DNA from: Mixophyes australis
Lineage: Eukaryota; Chordata; Amphibia; Anura; Limnodynastidae
Assembly (NCBI GenBank): GCA_036250195.1
Contig: JAVHZZ010000006.1
Coordinates: 158,155,724 to 158,219,723, forward strand
DNA: 64,000 nucleotides
Reading direction: 5' to 3'
Part shown: piece after piece, positions 22,804-33,140 of the stretch
Layout of the letters: each line of letters starts with the position of its first letter
Numbering within the stretch: the first letter of the stretch is position 1
Program-made: the position numbers and the translations under genes
Notes under the pieces: model-generated
The model's input: the letters and a program-made list of their open reading frames with translations, nothing else
What the model was told of the DNA's origin: nothing
Databases searched by the model: none

Positions 22804-23221
22804 TAGGGATGTGCACCGGACACTTTTCGTGTTTTGGGTTTTGGGTTCTGATTACCTTCAGGTTTTGGGTTCTAATAGGTTTTGCCAAAACACCCCCTCA
22901 AGGTTTTGGGTTTTGGGTTCTGTTTTTTTTTTTAAAAAGCATAAAAACTGCTAAAATCCAGATTTTTGGTTTTTCTTCACTCCTACGCTATTATTAACCT
23001 CAATAACATTAATTTCCACTCATTTCCAGTCTATTCTGAACACCTCACACCTCACAATATTGTTTTTAGGCCAAAAGGTTGCACCGAGGTAGCTGGATGT
23101 CTAAGCTAAGCGACACAAGTGGGCGGCACAAACACGTGGCCCATCTAGGAGTGGCACTGCAGTGGCAGACAGGATGGCAGTTTGAAAAGCTAGGCCCCAA
23201 AGAGCACATAATGCCAAAAAA

Positions 23222-23560
23222 AGAGGTGCAAGATGGAATTGTCCTTGGGCCCTCCCACCCACCCTTATGTTGGTGAAATAGGACATGTGCACTTTAACAA
23301 ACCAATCATTTCAGCGACAGGGCCTACAAAACTGTGGCTGAAATGATTGGTTTGTTTGGACCCCCACAAAATGAGCTGGCAAAGAAAAAAAAGAGGTGTA
23401 AGATGGAATTGTCTTTGGGTCCTCCCACCCACCCTTATGTTGCGTAAAAAGGACATGCACACTTTAACAAACCAAAATTTTAGCGACAGGGCCTACCAAA
23501 CTACTGTGGCTGAAATGATTGGTTTGTTTGGGCCCCCACACAAAAAAAGCAATTCATCTC
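23222..23560. repeat. 170-bp direct duplication with internal inverted repeats in hAT 3' region
   Basis: AGAGGTG(C/T)AAGATGGAATTG starts at 23222 and again at 23392, giving a 170-bp period and two copies. Each copy contains AAACCAATCATTTCAGC-like sequence and its complement GCTGAAATGATTGGTTTGTT, able to form a hairpin. It lies between the terminus and the transposase stop, so it is non-coding. Confidence 0.85.
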
Positions 23561-23703
23561 TCCCTGTACAAAGTAAACTGGCTCTACTGAGGCAAGATGT
23601 CGTCCTCATCCTCATCCTCTGATTCCTCGCCCCCTTCAGTGTGTACTTCCTCATCCTCACACATTATCAATTCGTCCCCGCTGGACTCCACAATCACAGG
23701 TCC

Positions 23704-25677
23704 CTATGTAGTCTCTGGAGGCCATTGCTGGTCTTCATTGAAGAATTGATAATTCATTTTGATGAATATCATCTTCTCCACATTTTGCGGAAGCAACCTC
23801 CTTCGCCGCTCACTGACCAGGTTCCCCGCTGCACTAAAAACTCTTTCGGAGTACACACTGGAGGGGGGACAACTCAGGTAAAATAGAGCCAGTTTGTACA
23901 GGGGCTTCCAAACTGCCTTTTTTTCCTGCCAGTACAAGTAAGGAATGTCTGACATGTGTACTTGGATGCTGTCAGCAAAGTAATCCTCCACCGTTTTTTC
24001 AATGGTGACAGCATCCAATGCAGCAACAGTAGACATGTCTGCAATCGTTGGCAGGTCCTTCAGTCCGAACCAGATGTTCTCTGCATCCCCGCCAGCGGGT
24101 CGTTTAGGAAATCTCAGCTGTTTCCTCGCAGCCACAGGTGTGGAAGAAAATGAAGGAGGAGCTGTTGCCATGTCACGGTCCTCTTCAGATGACAATCTCC
24201 TGATCAGCAGGTCTTTGCACCGCTGTAGACTTGTGTCCACCGGAAACAGAGACACAACATACGCTTTAAACCGAGGATCCAGCACGGTGGCCAGAATGTA
24301 TTCCTCTGACTTTAAAAGACTGACCACCCTCGGATCCTGGCAAAGCGTACGAAGGGCTTCATCCACAAGAGCTACATGCTTTGTGGACTTGCAATGCTTT
24401 ACCAGCTCCTCCCTCACTTTCTCCAGCTGCTTCTGCAACAGCCTGATCAGGGGATTCACCTGACTCAAGCTGGCAGTGTCGGAACTGACTTCTCGTGTGG
24501 CAAGTTCAAATGGCTGGAGAACCTTGCACAACACGGAAATCAGTCTCCACTGTGCTTGACTCAGGCGCATCCCCACTCTTTTGCCTATGTCGTAGGTGGC
24601 TGTGTAGGCTTGAATGGCCTTTTGCTGCTCCTCCATCCTCTGCAGCATATAGAGGGTGGAGTTCCAGCGCATCACAACCTCTTGTTTGAGGTGATGGCAG
24701 GGCAGGTTAAGGCGTTTTTGATGGTACTCCAGTCTTTGGTAGGTAGTGGCAGAATGGCGAAAGTGTCCCTCAATTTTGCGGGCCACCGCAAGCATATCCT
24801 GCAGAACCCTGTCACTTTTAAGATAATGCTGCACCACCAAATTTATTGTGTGGGCAAAACATGGCATGTGCTGGAAATTGCCCATATGTAATTCCCGCAC
24901 AATGTTACTGGCGTTGTCCGACACCACAAATCCCCAGGAGAGTGTAAGTGGAGTAAGCCACTGCGAGATGATTTCCCTCAGTTTCTCTAAGAGGTTGTCG
25001 GCGTTGTGCCTCTTACTGAAACCGGTGATACACAACGTTGCCTGCCTTGGAACGAGCAGGCGTTTCGGAGATGCTGCTACTGATGCTGCTGCTGCTGTTG
25101 CTGCGGAAGGCGATGCATCTACCCAGTGGGCTGTCACAGTCATATAGTCCTTAGTTTGCCCTGAACCACTTGTCCACATGTCCGTGGTTAAGTGGACAGT
25201 GGATACAACCGCATTTTTCAGAGCACTGAGGACACTTTTTCGTACTTCTCTGTATATCCCGGGTATCGCCTGCCTAGTGAAGTGGAATCTAGACGGGATT
25301 TGGTACCGGGGATACAATACCTCCATCAACCGTCTAAATCCCACTCCACTGATGGCGGACACCGGACGCACGTCTAACACCAACATAGCTGTCAAGGCCG
25401 CAGATATCCGCTTTGCGATAGGATGACTGCTGTCGTCCTTCGTGTTCATGGCAAACGACTGTTGTACGGTCAATTGCTTAGTGAAAGACGTAGCAGTCTT
25501 ACGACTTCCCCTCTGGGAAGATGACCGACTCCCAGCAGCAACAGCAGAGGCGGCAGTAGTAGGCGTAGCACTGCAGGATCCTCCGGAAGAATCCCGGATT
25601 GAAGAGGACTCAGTCATGCCGGTGACATGGCCTGCAGGACTATCTCCGATCCAGATCGAGAGCACCATTTTAACCAT
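23704..25677 (-). CDS. hAT family transposase, long intact frame lacking the N-terminal zinc finger
   Basis: A cut-and-paste DNA transposase of the hAT superfamily, expected to act in the nucleus as an oligomer. Counting from the ATG at 25677 (657 codons), motifs in order are: TTDMWTS with the first catalytic Asp at ~166; VVSDNASN with the second Asp at ~254; PCFAHTINL (C~273, H~276); RWNSTLYM (R337, W338), the conserved RW pair; ATVLDPRFK near 463-471; and the C-terminal dimerisation block SSVYSERVFSAAG with catalytic Glu at ~611, then NLVSERRRRLL. The frame is open a further 12 codons upstream to a TTG, but those codons look LINE-derived. A better family-like start may be the ATG at 25617. 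The usual BED zinc finger is absent, so DNA binding is probably lost unless supplied by an upstream exon. There are no internal stops. Confidence 0.93.
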   Translation of the reverse strand: MVKMVLSIWIGDSPAGHVTGMTESSSIRDSSGGSCSATPTTAASAVAAGSRSSSQRGSRKTATSFTKQLTVQQSFAMNTKDDSSHPIAKRISAALTAMLVLDVRPVSAISGVGFRRLMEVLYPRYQIPSRFHFTRQAIPGIYREVRKSVLSALKNAVVSTVHLTTDMWTSGSGQTKDYMTVTAHWVDASPSAATAAAASVAASPKRLLVPRQATLCITGFSKRHNADNLLEKLREIISQWLTPLTLSWGFVVSDNASNIVRELHMGNFQHMPCFAHTINLVVQHYLKSDRVLQDMLAVARKIEGHFRHSATTYQRLEYHQKRLNLPCHHLKQEVVMRWNSTLYMLQRMEEQQKAIQAYTATYDIGKRVGMRLSQAQWRLISVLCKVLQPFELATREVSSDTASLSQVNPLIRLLQKQLEKVREELVKHCKSTKHVALVDEALRTLCQDPRVVSLLKSEEYILATVLDPRFKAYVVSLFPVDTSLQRCKDLLIRRLSSEEDRDMATAPPSFSSTPVAARKQLRFPKRPAGGDAENIWFGLKDLPTIADMSTVAALDAVTIEKTVEDYFADSIQVHMSDIPYLYWQEKKAVWKPLYKLALFYLSCPPSSVYSERVFSAAGNLVSERRRRLLPQNVEKMIFIKMNYQFFNEDQQWPPETT

Positions 25678-25689
25678 GGTAACAGCATT

Positions 25690-26450
25690 AACAATAAAAC
25701 CCAGTGCTATCAATTTGGATTTTATATTTTCTCCTCAACGCTCCCTCATCGTCAATAACACCACAATTTCGTCAGCCTCCCAAGCCCACTGCCTTAGTGT
25801 CACACTTGACTCTGCCCTCTGCTTTATTTCTCCACGTTAGAAATATTGCCAAAATACGCCAAGATGCTTTCTTACCCAAGATGTTACCAAAACTCTTCTT
25901 CACTCTCTCATCTCCCGTCTTCACCACAGCAACCTCTTCTTATCTGGCATTACTCTCACCCCTCCATCCCTGCTTCAATACATCTTAAATACTTCAGCAA
26001 GACTAATCTTCCTCTCTCACCTCTCCACATCTCTTGCACCACTTTGCAAATCCCTACACTGACTTACTGTGTCCTCCAGAAAACAAATCACATTATTCAT
26101 CTTTACTTTCGAAGCCCTCAACAATTTCACCCATCTCAAATCTCAAGCCAAAATACTTTCCCACTCGTCCTCTTAGATCTGCGCCACACCACATCTCTGG
26201 TAACCACCTCTCACTCACACTTACAAGACGTCTCCCCTGCTACTAGCTTATGGAATTCCCTACCATGACCGATCAGACTCTCCCACAGTCATCAAATCTT
26301 GACTCACTTTCTGAAATTAGAGCTTACCCTACTCCCACCTATACTACACTAAGAACCTTCACAACTGTCCCTATCTCCACCCTGAACCACACTTGTTTCT
26401 TGTTTCACCTATGCCTTCTTTTAATTGGAATGTAAGGTCTCTGAGGGCTG
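25690..26450 (+). pseudogene. L2/CR1-type LINE C-terminal fragment
   Basis: Translation gives LIVNNTTISSASQAHCLSV-TLDSAL, then HVRNIAKIRQDAF and TTATSSYLALL, corresponding to the LGVTLDS / RNIAKIR / LDYCNSLL region that closes L2-type reverse transcriptases. The last part reads a 3' untranslated end with AATGTAAGGTCTCTGAGGGC, the L2-type wording. Frame changes occur near 25835 and 25985. It abuts the hAT transposase frame head to head. Which of the two inserted into the other is not resolved. Confidence 0.78.
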
Positions 26451-26646
26451 GATTGAGAAGATGCTCCGATCCACACGCAACCCCCCCACGCCAAGAATCT
26501 AAGTTTAACTCAGACACACAGGCAGGAGTGCGGCACTGACAACTTGACTGCAGGTACTTACTATGTTAAAATCGCATGCAATGTGTAGTGCTACCTGCTT
26601 TCATTTTTAATTATAGTGTGACTTTTTCATGCATTTTATGTGCATA

Positions 26647-26647
<1 letters not shown>

Positions 26648-26700
<53 letters not shown>
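26648..26700. repeat. (TA)n microsatellite
   Basis: Uninterrupted TA dinucleotides for about 50 bp. Confidence 0.97.
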
Positions 26701-26702
<2 letters not shown>

Positions 26703-27130
26703 ATCAGTGGCCACTTTATTACATACTCCATTCAAGTACTGGATACGACTCCCCTTTGACGCCAGAATATCCTGAATTCTTCATGGCATGGATTCAACTA
26801 GTTGCTGAAGACATTCCTTAGAGATTGTGGTCCATGTTGACATGGTAGCATCATGCAGTTGCTGCAGATTTGTCGGCTACACATTCATACTGTAAGTCTC
26901 CCATTCCACCACATCTCAACAATACTCCATTAGTTTGAGATCTGGTGGCAGTGCAGGCCATTGGAGTACACATTGGGCAAGTGTACTAGTGTGCAAATGT
27001 CTCATCACTTGCTATTCAAACAGGAGGCTCAACTTGATGAGATGGACATAACTGCTAGTCCTCTCAAATTGGGAGGTTGGGAGTTTGGAGGTATGACATA
27101 GCTCATAGAAAAAGCTAAGAATCAACGTGC
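26701..27130. repeat. Dispersed repeat beginning CTATCAGTGGCCACTTTATT
   Basis: The opening words and later blocks (CTTCATGGCATGGATTCAA, GTTGCTGCAGATTTGTCGGC, TCCACCACATCTCAA) match a repeat I recall as common in fish and amphibian genomes. Class and termini are not certain. It is non-coding here. The far boundary is approximate. Confidence 0.45.
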
Positions 27131-27649
27131 TGACACAATCACAAATCACCTAGCTTTGTGTTTGAGCACTGAGTACTAAATGTCTGTTAGGTAGTCAGTG
27201 GGTTAATTTCAGTAAGGTTAAGGTTGCTGTGGTTACAAGAGATGAAGACACTAACACTATGCATAAATTGTCAGTAAATATATTTTTGCCTCCTCCAAAT
27301 GTTCATTTCCTAAAAGCTGCACTAGAATCTACTAAAATGTTTTACATGCAGCCATTTTTCCTGGGGCATCTCCATTCCTCTGACAGCTCCTTTCGAAAAC
27401 ATGGTGGGCAGGGGGAAGGTTTGGGAGGGGTAAATGGGAGAACCAATCGCAAACTGCAATTAGAAGACTGCCTCTTGTGAACAATCGTCCTGTTCACACC
27501 CCTTCCTCTGATGCCGTTTTAAAGTAACAGAAATCTGCATATTCTTTATTACTACACTGTGCAGGGTATAACTTTTCCCTTATTGTATTCAAGAATTAAG
27601 ATTGCAAACACTCTCCATGAAATAGCATCAGCTATTTATCCTGTATAAA
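27131..27649. other. Intervening DNA, no gene seen
   Basis: One 83-codon plus-strand open frame (27229-27480) has no motif and no homologous family that I recognise. It is left uncalled. Confidence 0.4.
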
Positions 27650-29420
27650 ATAGCCATGTATCACCAATCTATGCTAATGCACAAACATGTATTATACACA
27701 ACTATGCATCATTGACAACTACTGGTGCACAACCCACTGTGTAACACAACTATACCTAATAAATTTCCCATAATTAAGAATCTTCTGTGTAACTATATTA
27801 ATTATTTTCTAAGTGAGCAATGATCTATGTAACAGAATGGCACATCACTAGTTTCTTCTAGAGAATGATCCTTTCTATAAAACTAGCGTTATTCAGGCCC
27901 GTATTTGCCTGACATATCTGTGAGACTCCTGAATTAGGGTCTCCTGTTGGAGCAGCCAAATCTCCTGTTGAGCACTTAGCTGCTGCAAGGTGAACCCACA
28001 TCAGTAAGCACCAAATGGCAGTGATGTGATTATGTGATTTACAGAGATGGGTGCGGCTTATTAATGGGATTAACCGGCTTGAATGAAGACCCATCTACAT
28101 TTTCTTTCCCTACCTCACTTCTACATCTCTCAAAAGCACGGTAGAAAAAGTAGGAAAATAATAGGTAAATATGTATAGACTGATCCTAGTGTTCGGCCCA
28201 AGGGCTGAGTGATAGGATTATTGCCCAGTTTGGCAATATATGTAGATGGCCAACCTGGCCAATATCTGGCCATATAGCATATGGGTCGAGAGGCTGGATT
28301 ATGTCTGGCTAACAGGGCCGGATTAACCATAGGGCTAACTGGGCTATAGCCCAGGGGCCTATGGCATCCAGGGGGCCCTTGAAAGTGCTCAGCAGCAGTA
28401 TTGATCGGTTGGGGGCGGGGTCGCCCCCAGCCCGATCAGTGCTGCTGAGCACTTTCACTGCAGTACTTCCCCGGCGCGCTCTAGTCTCCTTACTGAGGAG
28501 ATCTCGTGAGTCTCACTCTCACGAGATCTCCTCAGTAAAGAGTGTACAGCACGCCGGGGAAGGAGGTAAGTGCCCGGGGGGGGGGGGCTCGGATCACCGG
28601 TGGGGAGAGAGGCGGCTCAGATCACCGGGGGGGAGGGACGGCTCGGATCACGGGGGGAGGGCCCCTCACGGGGGAATGGAGGCCCCCCTTAGCCCAGGGG
28701 CCTCCATTCCCTTAATCCGGCCCTGCTGGCTAACACTAGGGCCTGCACATTTGCTCAAAACATGACTGATAATGTTTCCATACAATTTAGATTGAATTAT
28801 TATTAAACATCAAGTTGTTTTTTGGTGAATCGCATGCTTCTATATCTATCTTCTATATCATGCTAATTGCTTGATAAGCCAGTTATACTACAGCATGTGT
28901 GGTCAGATTAACACCATTTCTCACTATTCTCTCTGAGTCCTCTGTGAAGCGGAACTACACATCACTAATATCTCCTAGTGGAAAATCGTATGTGTAACAC
29001 TACATATTACTGATTTGCCCTATTGCACACTGCACAACAATTATATGTCACAAGACTCTTCTTTACATAATCCACTGTATAATACAACTACATGTCACTT
29101 CTGGTGCACAGTACTCTATGTGACCACTTTAAAGCAGTATGTATTGTAGTGCACAGCCCATTCAATAATAAACAGTTCACTAATTCTGGTAGTGTTCTCA
29201 CTGGTGAACATTAATCTGTAATCATGTTCTCAGTAATAATTGTTTTTCACTGCAGAACACACGGTTATCATAAATGGATAAAAAGTTATTTCTCACTTAT
29301 CTATAACTAGTGTTTTTATTCTATGATTTCTCTTTCCAACTCAAGTCCATTATTGTGCAATCTATAGTGAACAACACCAATCCCTCATTCTCCTCTCATT
29401 AGTGAACCCACATCGGTTGT
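27650..29420. repeat. Degenerate ~45-50 bp tandem repeat, split by a hAT derivative
   Basis: Words of the type TGGTGCACA..C(T)CTGTGTAACACAACTA(C)AT recur at irregular spacing from about 27650 to 27860 and again from 28940 to about 29250. The copies are highly diverged. The element at 28313-28725 and other sequence separate the two stretches. It probably derives from one old array. Confidence 0.55.
28313..28725. mobile_element. 413-bp non-autonomous hAT element
   Basis: The inverted termini are CAGGGCCGGATTAA and TTAATCCGGCCCTG, flanked by a perfect 8-bp duplication CTGGCTAA (28305-28312 and 28726-28733). The interior is GC-rich and partly palindromic, with AAGTGCTCAGCAGCA and its complement near 28430 and GAGATCTCGTGAG with CTCACGAGATCTC near 28500. 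There is a poly-G run near 28580. No coding capacity. Confidence 0.95.
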
Positions 29421-30282
29421 ATTACTTGTACTGACTGGCAGAAACACACTAATGGAGCTCTTTTAGAGGTGGAAGCATTTGTGCTCCGAAAGTATGTAAT
29501 AAAAGTTGTGCGCAAGAAAAAACTTATTACATGCCTACGTTCAGTTGGAATGTCAAGATGATTTCAGTTCTAAAATAGTAGCAATTGCGTCCCACAATAG
29601 TGTAGAGATAGCACAGAGATGAGGCTTCACTGTGTTAGTAGTAAATCTAAAGTTGCATAATCCTATTTATACTCCATATAATAATGTAACAAAGTGTCAT
29701 ATTCACAAAAGAGAATAGGGTCTTGACAGTTATTAATAAATGCGAAAGTCACATTTTCAATGTAAAATGTAATTAAATAGAAAAAACTAAAAATGTACAA
29801 AATAAAAATTAAATAAAAAAAAATCTAATTTCCTACAATAGTCCAAATGGCAATTAAGTAATGTGTATATCAGTTGCTATTTCATATAATATATAATCAT
29901 TTTAAGTACTATCCTCTGAGGGGGTGAATAAGCAATGAGAAGTGGCTGATAGGCATCATCATTGTGGTTCTTTGCACCAGCACTCCAGCGATCGCAAGAG
30001 ATACACCTCTTAATAAGTGTATCTGCCAATGTGTCCGTATTTAACTATGTCGCAGTTACATGAACACACCCTTACCCTTACTGTGCCCTCCCCTACTCAC
30101 CTCCGTTCTGTCTCTCCAGACTTAAGGAGTTGCAAGTCAAAGGCACACAAAATGTAAATGTGGACATGTGAATTTTCAGTGTATCTGCACAGCACAAAAA
30201 TCTGTATATTATGCAAAAACAACAGGACTTGTGTCCAAATCTTAAAGAGCCTCTAATGTGTCATTTTTGTTTATATGAACAC
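29421..30282. other. AT-rich DNA, no gene seen
   Basis: No coding motif. A stretch near 29940-30130 has the flavour of a decayed MITE (GGCATCATCATTG, AGCGATCGCAAG, CGCAGTTACATGAACACACC) but no termini can be defined. Confidence 0.35.
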
Positions 30283-30285
30283 TTA

Positions 30286-30457
30286 GGGGTATATTTACTA
30301 AACTGCGGGTTTGAAAAAGTGGAGATGTTGCCTATAGCAACCAATCAGATTCTAGCTGTCATGGTGAATGTACCAAATAAATGAAAGTTAGAGTCTGTTT
30401 GGTTGCCATAGGCAACATCTCCACTTTTTCAAACCCGCAGTTTAGTAAATCTTGCCC
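30286..30457. mobile_element. Palindromic MITE, PIF/Harbinger-like, copy 2
   Basis: Starts GGGGTATATTTACTAAACTG and ends AGTTTAGTAAATCTTGCCC, 172 bp, flanked by TTA on both sides (30283-30285, 30458-30460). It is the cleanest member of the family and shares the long arms AAGTGGAGATGTTGCCTATA / complement. Confidence 0.9.
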
Positions 30458-30610
30458 TTAATCTTTCTTGTTTTCATTAGGTAATACATGTTTCTCTTTT
30501 ACTCCTGCCTTCACTGTTAAACAGTACGGCATTGTGGAAGCCTTGAGTCACCTTATAAATAAAAGATAATAATCTAAAAAGATAATAATAGTAATAATAA
30601 TAATGCAATC
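30458..30610 (+). repeat. L2-type LINE 3' tail remnant
   Basis: GAGTCACCTTATAAATAAAA followed by (GATAATAAT)-type repeats resembles the 3' terminus of L2-clade LINEs or the SINEs that share it. Short, with no coding part. Confidence 0.5.
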
Positions 30611-31858
30611 TGTCATACAAAATCAATGAACAGCTTTCTCTTTATCCACACGAATCCTCATTAGTCTTAAACTGGCCACACGGAGACCAATCCTGCCTAT
30701 GTGTGCCCATTTTAGGATTGATGAGTGACAGGACTATTGTTTAATTTGGCCTCAGATATAGCAGATCACCGTGCACACAGGCTAAAATTGGTCATCTTCT
30801 GACCGCATTTTCCGTCATGCCTGATATTTACTCTTTCGATTCTAAGGGGATCATTATCAGAGATTGTTGCTTTCAGCCCACACACAAAATATCAGTCCAA
30901 TTGCAAAATTATCAGACACAGTGGTAAATGTTGTTGGAAAATTATTCCAGCTGTATTATTCCAGGTTGTTGGAATGTCCAAAGAGAACCAGCTGCTCTGC
31001 CTGAATGTTAACTGGACGGGTCTCATCCAATTTAGCCGTTTGCATGTGTGTCCAAACTGGCTGAGTGACCAGGTTTGGCTGGAACAACAAGCGCAGACAC
31101 ACATCTCTTGCATTAGTGAGGATATCACTTTACGCTGACTAGTGAGCAAAGTGTTACCTCCCATTTTACACTTATGAGACAAGACACACAGCTGTCACAG
31201 TGTTCTCCTATTGTGGGAAGATGTTTCATTAGAGGAATAGAGAAGGGACATGGATGTTATTTGCCGTAGTGAAAAAGAATCAATGGAAAACCAGCTTGGG
31301 CCCCACCTCAAATTGTGCAAGTGTGTCCAGATTTCCACCAAATAGCATAGGTTTGCAAAACAAATGGCAGATTAGCCACAGGCCAAGGGGAGGAGCTGGA
31401 CAGAGTGAGGACCTTCATTGCAAACTATGGATCAGATGCACCTGTGCTCCTAGTGTTACGGAGTAGTGCAGAAATGAGAATTATTTTGCAGAGCGATTAA
31501 TAAGATGAGATAAAGGGATGGAGAGAGTGAATTTTAGAGGCATTCCTTCTGTGTGGAGTTGCACATGGACATTTTCACTCCACAGAAGGGCTAATTTTGC
31601 AGTAGTTTAGAGCTGAGGATCTATGGGTCTCGTTCTCTACCTTTTGTGCTTCCATGATTCGCCTTGGTGGAGAGGAGCAATTCTAGCCCCACTCACAGAG
31701 TGTACTAAATAGCTTCACATACACAAAAGAGACGTACGTAATAAAAAACAGTCCCAATGTCCCCTCACTCTAATGGTTTATTTAAGCCACAAATGAGAAG
31801 AATCAGAGCAGTATAGGACAAGGAGTTAATACAATGGGTGTTTATAAAGTAGTAGTGG
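30611..31858. other. Single-copy-looking DNA, no gene seen
   Basis: Open frames of up to 96 codons (for example 30892-31182 minus) overlap others and have no motif. A short palindrome at about 31535-31590 (CATTCCTTCTGTGTGGAGTT with CTCCACAGAAGG) is the only structure noted. Confidence 0.4.
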
Positions 31859-31866
31859 GTTATATG

Positions 31867-32382
31867 CAGTGGTAGTATTCAGCTGGTTTGCACTGGTTCC
31901 CCAGAACCGATACCTGCTCCAGAGTCAACCCTCTTCATTGGTGGGGGGAGCAGGGCACTTTAAAAAAAAATACTCATCTGTTCGCAGCGTCGGCACTCGG
32001 TCTCCCTGCTCCATCCGCACTGAATGTTGGGCATGACGTCATTACGCCCCACATTCAGTGAGGAGCGGCGCAGTGAGGAGCCAGCAAGCAAGAAGACAGA
32101 AGACAAGAAGAGAAGAAAAGAGAAAAAAGAAGCCGATAGAAAAGGTAAGTGAAGGAGCGAAAGAAAGGGGGAGCAAAAGCAGCATGGCACAGAGTGAGGG
32201 GGGGGGGGCAAAAGTAACTCTTTCTTATAACATTAACTAGTTTTGTGCACCTCTTTTATTGTTCTTATTTGAGTATTAAATGCATGAAATATTTAAACTA
32301 CCTTTCGGTATATCTTTTCGTTTACTTAAAACGGTCATTAGGGCAGAGAACCGGTTGTAAATTTATTTGAATCCCACCACTG
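31867..32382. mobile_element. 516-bp non-autonomous hAT element
   Basis: Termini CAGTGGTAGTATTCA and GAATCCCACCACTG are imperfect inverted repeats. They are flanked by a perfect 8-bp duplication GTTATATG (31859-31866, 32383-32390). The interior is purine-rich around 32080-32200 and contains a palindrome ACTGAATGTTGGGCATGACG / complement near 32020-32060. The overlapping open frames here are not genes. Confidence 0.93.
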
Positions 32383-32520
32383 GTTATATGATGTGTTACT
32401 AAGATATAATTATTATGATGTAATTACTTTTTAATAACTTCATAGGCAACCTTTGTCTATCAGTGCGCCGGCAGAAATCTTTTCAAGTCCAGATGTTCCA
32501 GATGTGCCAGTTACACTTCT

Positions 32521-32523
<3 letters not shown>

Positions 32524-32610
<87 letters not shown>

Positions 32611-32645
32611 CAATATTTATATATGCATATATATATATATTGTCC
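32524..32645. repeat. (TA)n-rich microsatellite
   Basis: Long TA runs interrupted by CACATACA and a TTATAACAATATTT spacer. Open frames reading YIYIYIYI are artefacts of it. Confidence 0.95.
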
Positions 32646-32945
32646 CTCATAGATGTGCCCCCAGTCATATTCTGGCTTTTAGTTATGCCCCCCACCATAT
32701 TGTGCCTCTTAGTTATGCCCCCAGTCATATTCAGCCTCTTAGTTATGTCCCCAGTCATATTGTGCCACTTAGTTATGCCCCCAGTCATATTCTGCCTCTT
32801 AGTTATGCCCCCAGTCATATTCTGCCTCATACTTACCTTAGATGTCAATCTTCCATTCTTCGTAGTTATGTCCCCAGTCATATTGTGCCTCTTAGTTGTG
32901 CCCCCAGTCATATTCTGCCTCATACTTACCTTAGATGTCGATCTT
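32646..32945. repeat. 30-bp minisatellite
   Basis: CCAGTCATATT(C/G)(T)G repeats at exactly 30-bp spacing (32721, 32751, 32781, 32811), each unit being about TTAGTTATGCCCCCAGTCAT plus a short tail. A longer CATACTTACCTTAGATGTC unit appears twice (about 32827 and 32922). Open frames in all three phases across it are spurious. Confidence 0.92.
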
Positions 32946-33140
32946 CTGTTCCACAGGAGCTACTTCACTTAAGCAGCCGAAGGTGACTGAAATAGAGCTG
33001 CTACGCATGCACAGCAGCTCCGTTTCAGCCATCTTCGGCTGTTTTAGCTTGACAGCAGCAGAGCTTGGTGTGCCAGACAGATGTGGTCTGCGTGCCACGT
33101 CTGGCACATGTGCGGGGGGTTGCCATCCCCTGGGCATGTA
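32946..33140. repeat. Inverted-repeat segment, likely DNA-transposon remnant
   Basis: CAGCCGAAGGTGACTGAAAT pairs with ATTTCAGCCATCTTCGGCTG-like sequence 60 bp away, and GTGCCAGACAGATGTGG pairs with CACGTCTGGCAC. Two adjacent hairpins suggest a decayed palindromic element. No target duplication was found. Confidence 0.5.

Larger units (their letters stand above)
22804..25690 (-). mobile_element. Autonomous-type hAT transposon, one terminus only
   Basis: The terminus TAGGGATGTGCACCGG at 22804 resembles TAGAGATGGTCAC of the element at 4189, and both are followed by TTTTGG-rich DNA. In transposase orientation this is the 3' end. The minus-strand transposase occupies 23704-25677. The opposite terminus and any N-terminal BED zinc-finger exon are missing, because sequence beyond about 25690 is L2-type LINE on the plus strand. 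No matching right terminus was found elsewhere in the window. Confidence 0.85.

Noticed and set aside
24002..24891. Plus-strand frames of 153 and 171 codons
   Set aside because: They are antisense shadows of the hAT transposase, which carries all family motifs on the minus strand.
25675..25713. TTG at 25713 as the transposase start
   Set aside because: A TTG start is not expected in a vertebrate element, and these codons read better as plus-strand L2 sequence. ATG at 25677 or 25617 is preferred.
32453..32986. 177-, 169- and 146-codon overlapping open frames
   Set aside because: They run through a TA microsatellite and a 30-bp minisatellite, giving YIYIYI and repeated phrases in all phases.
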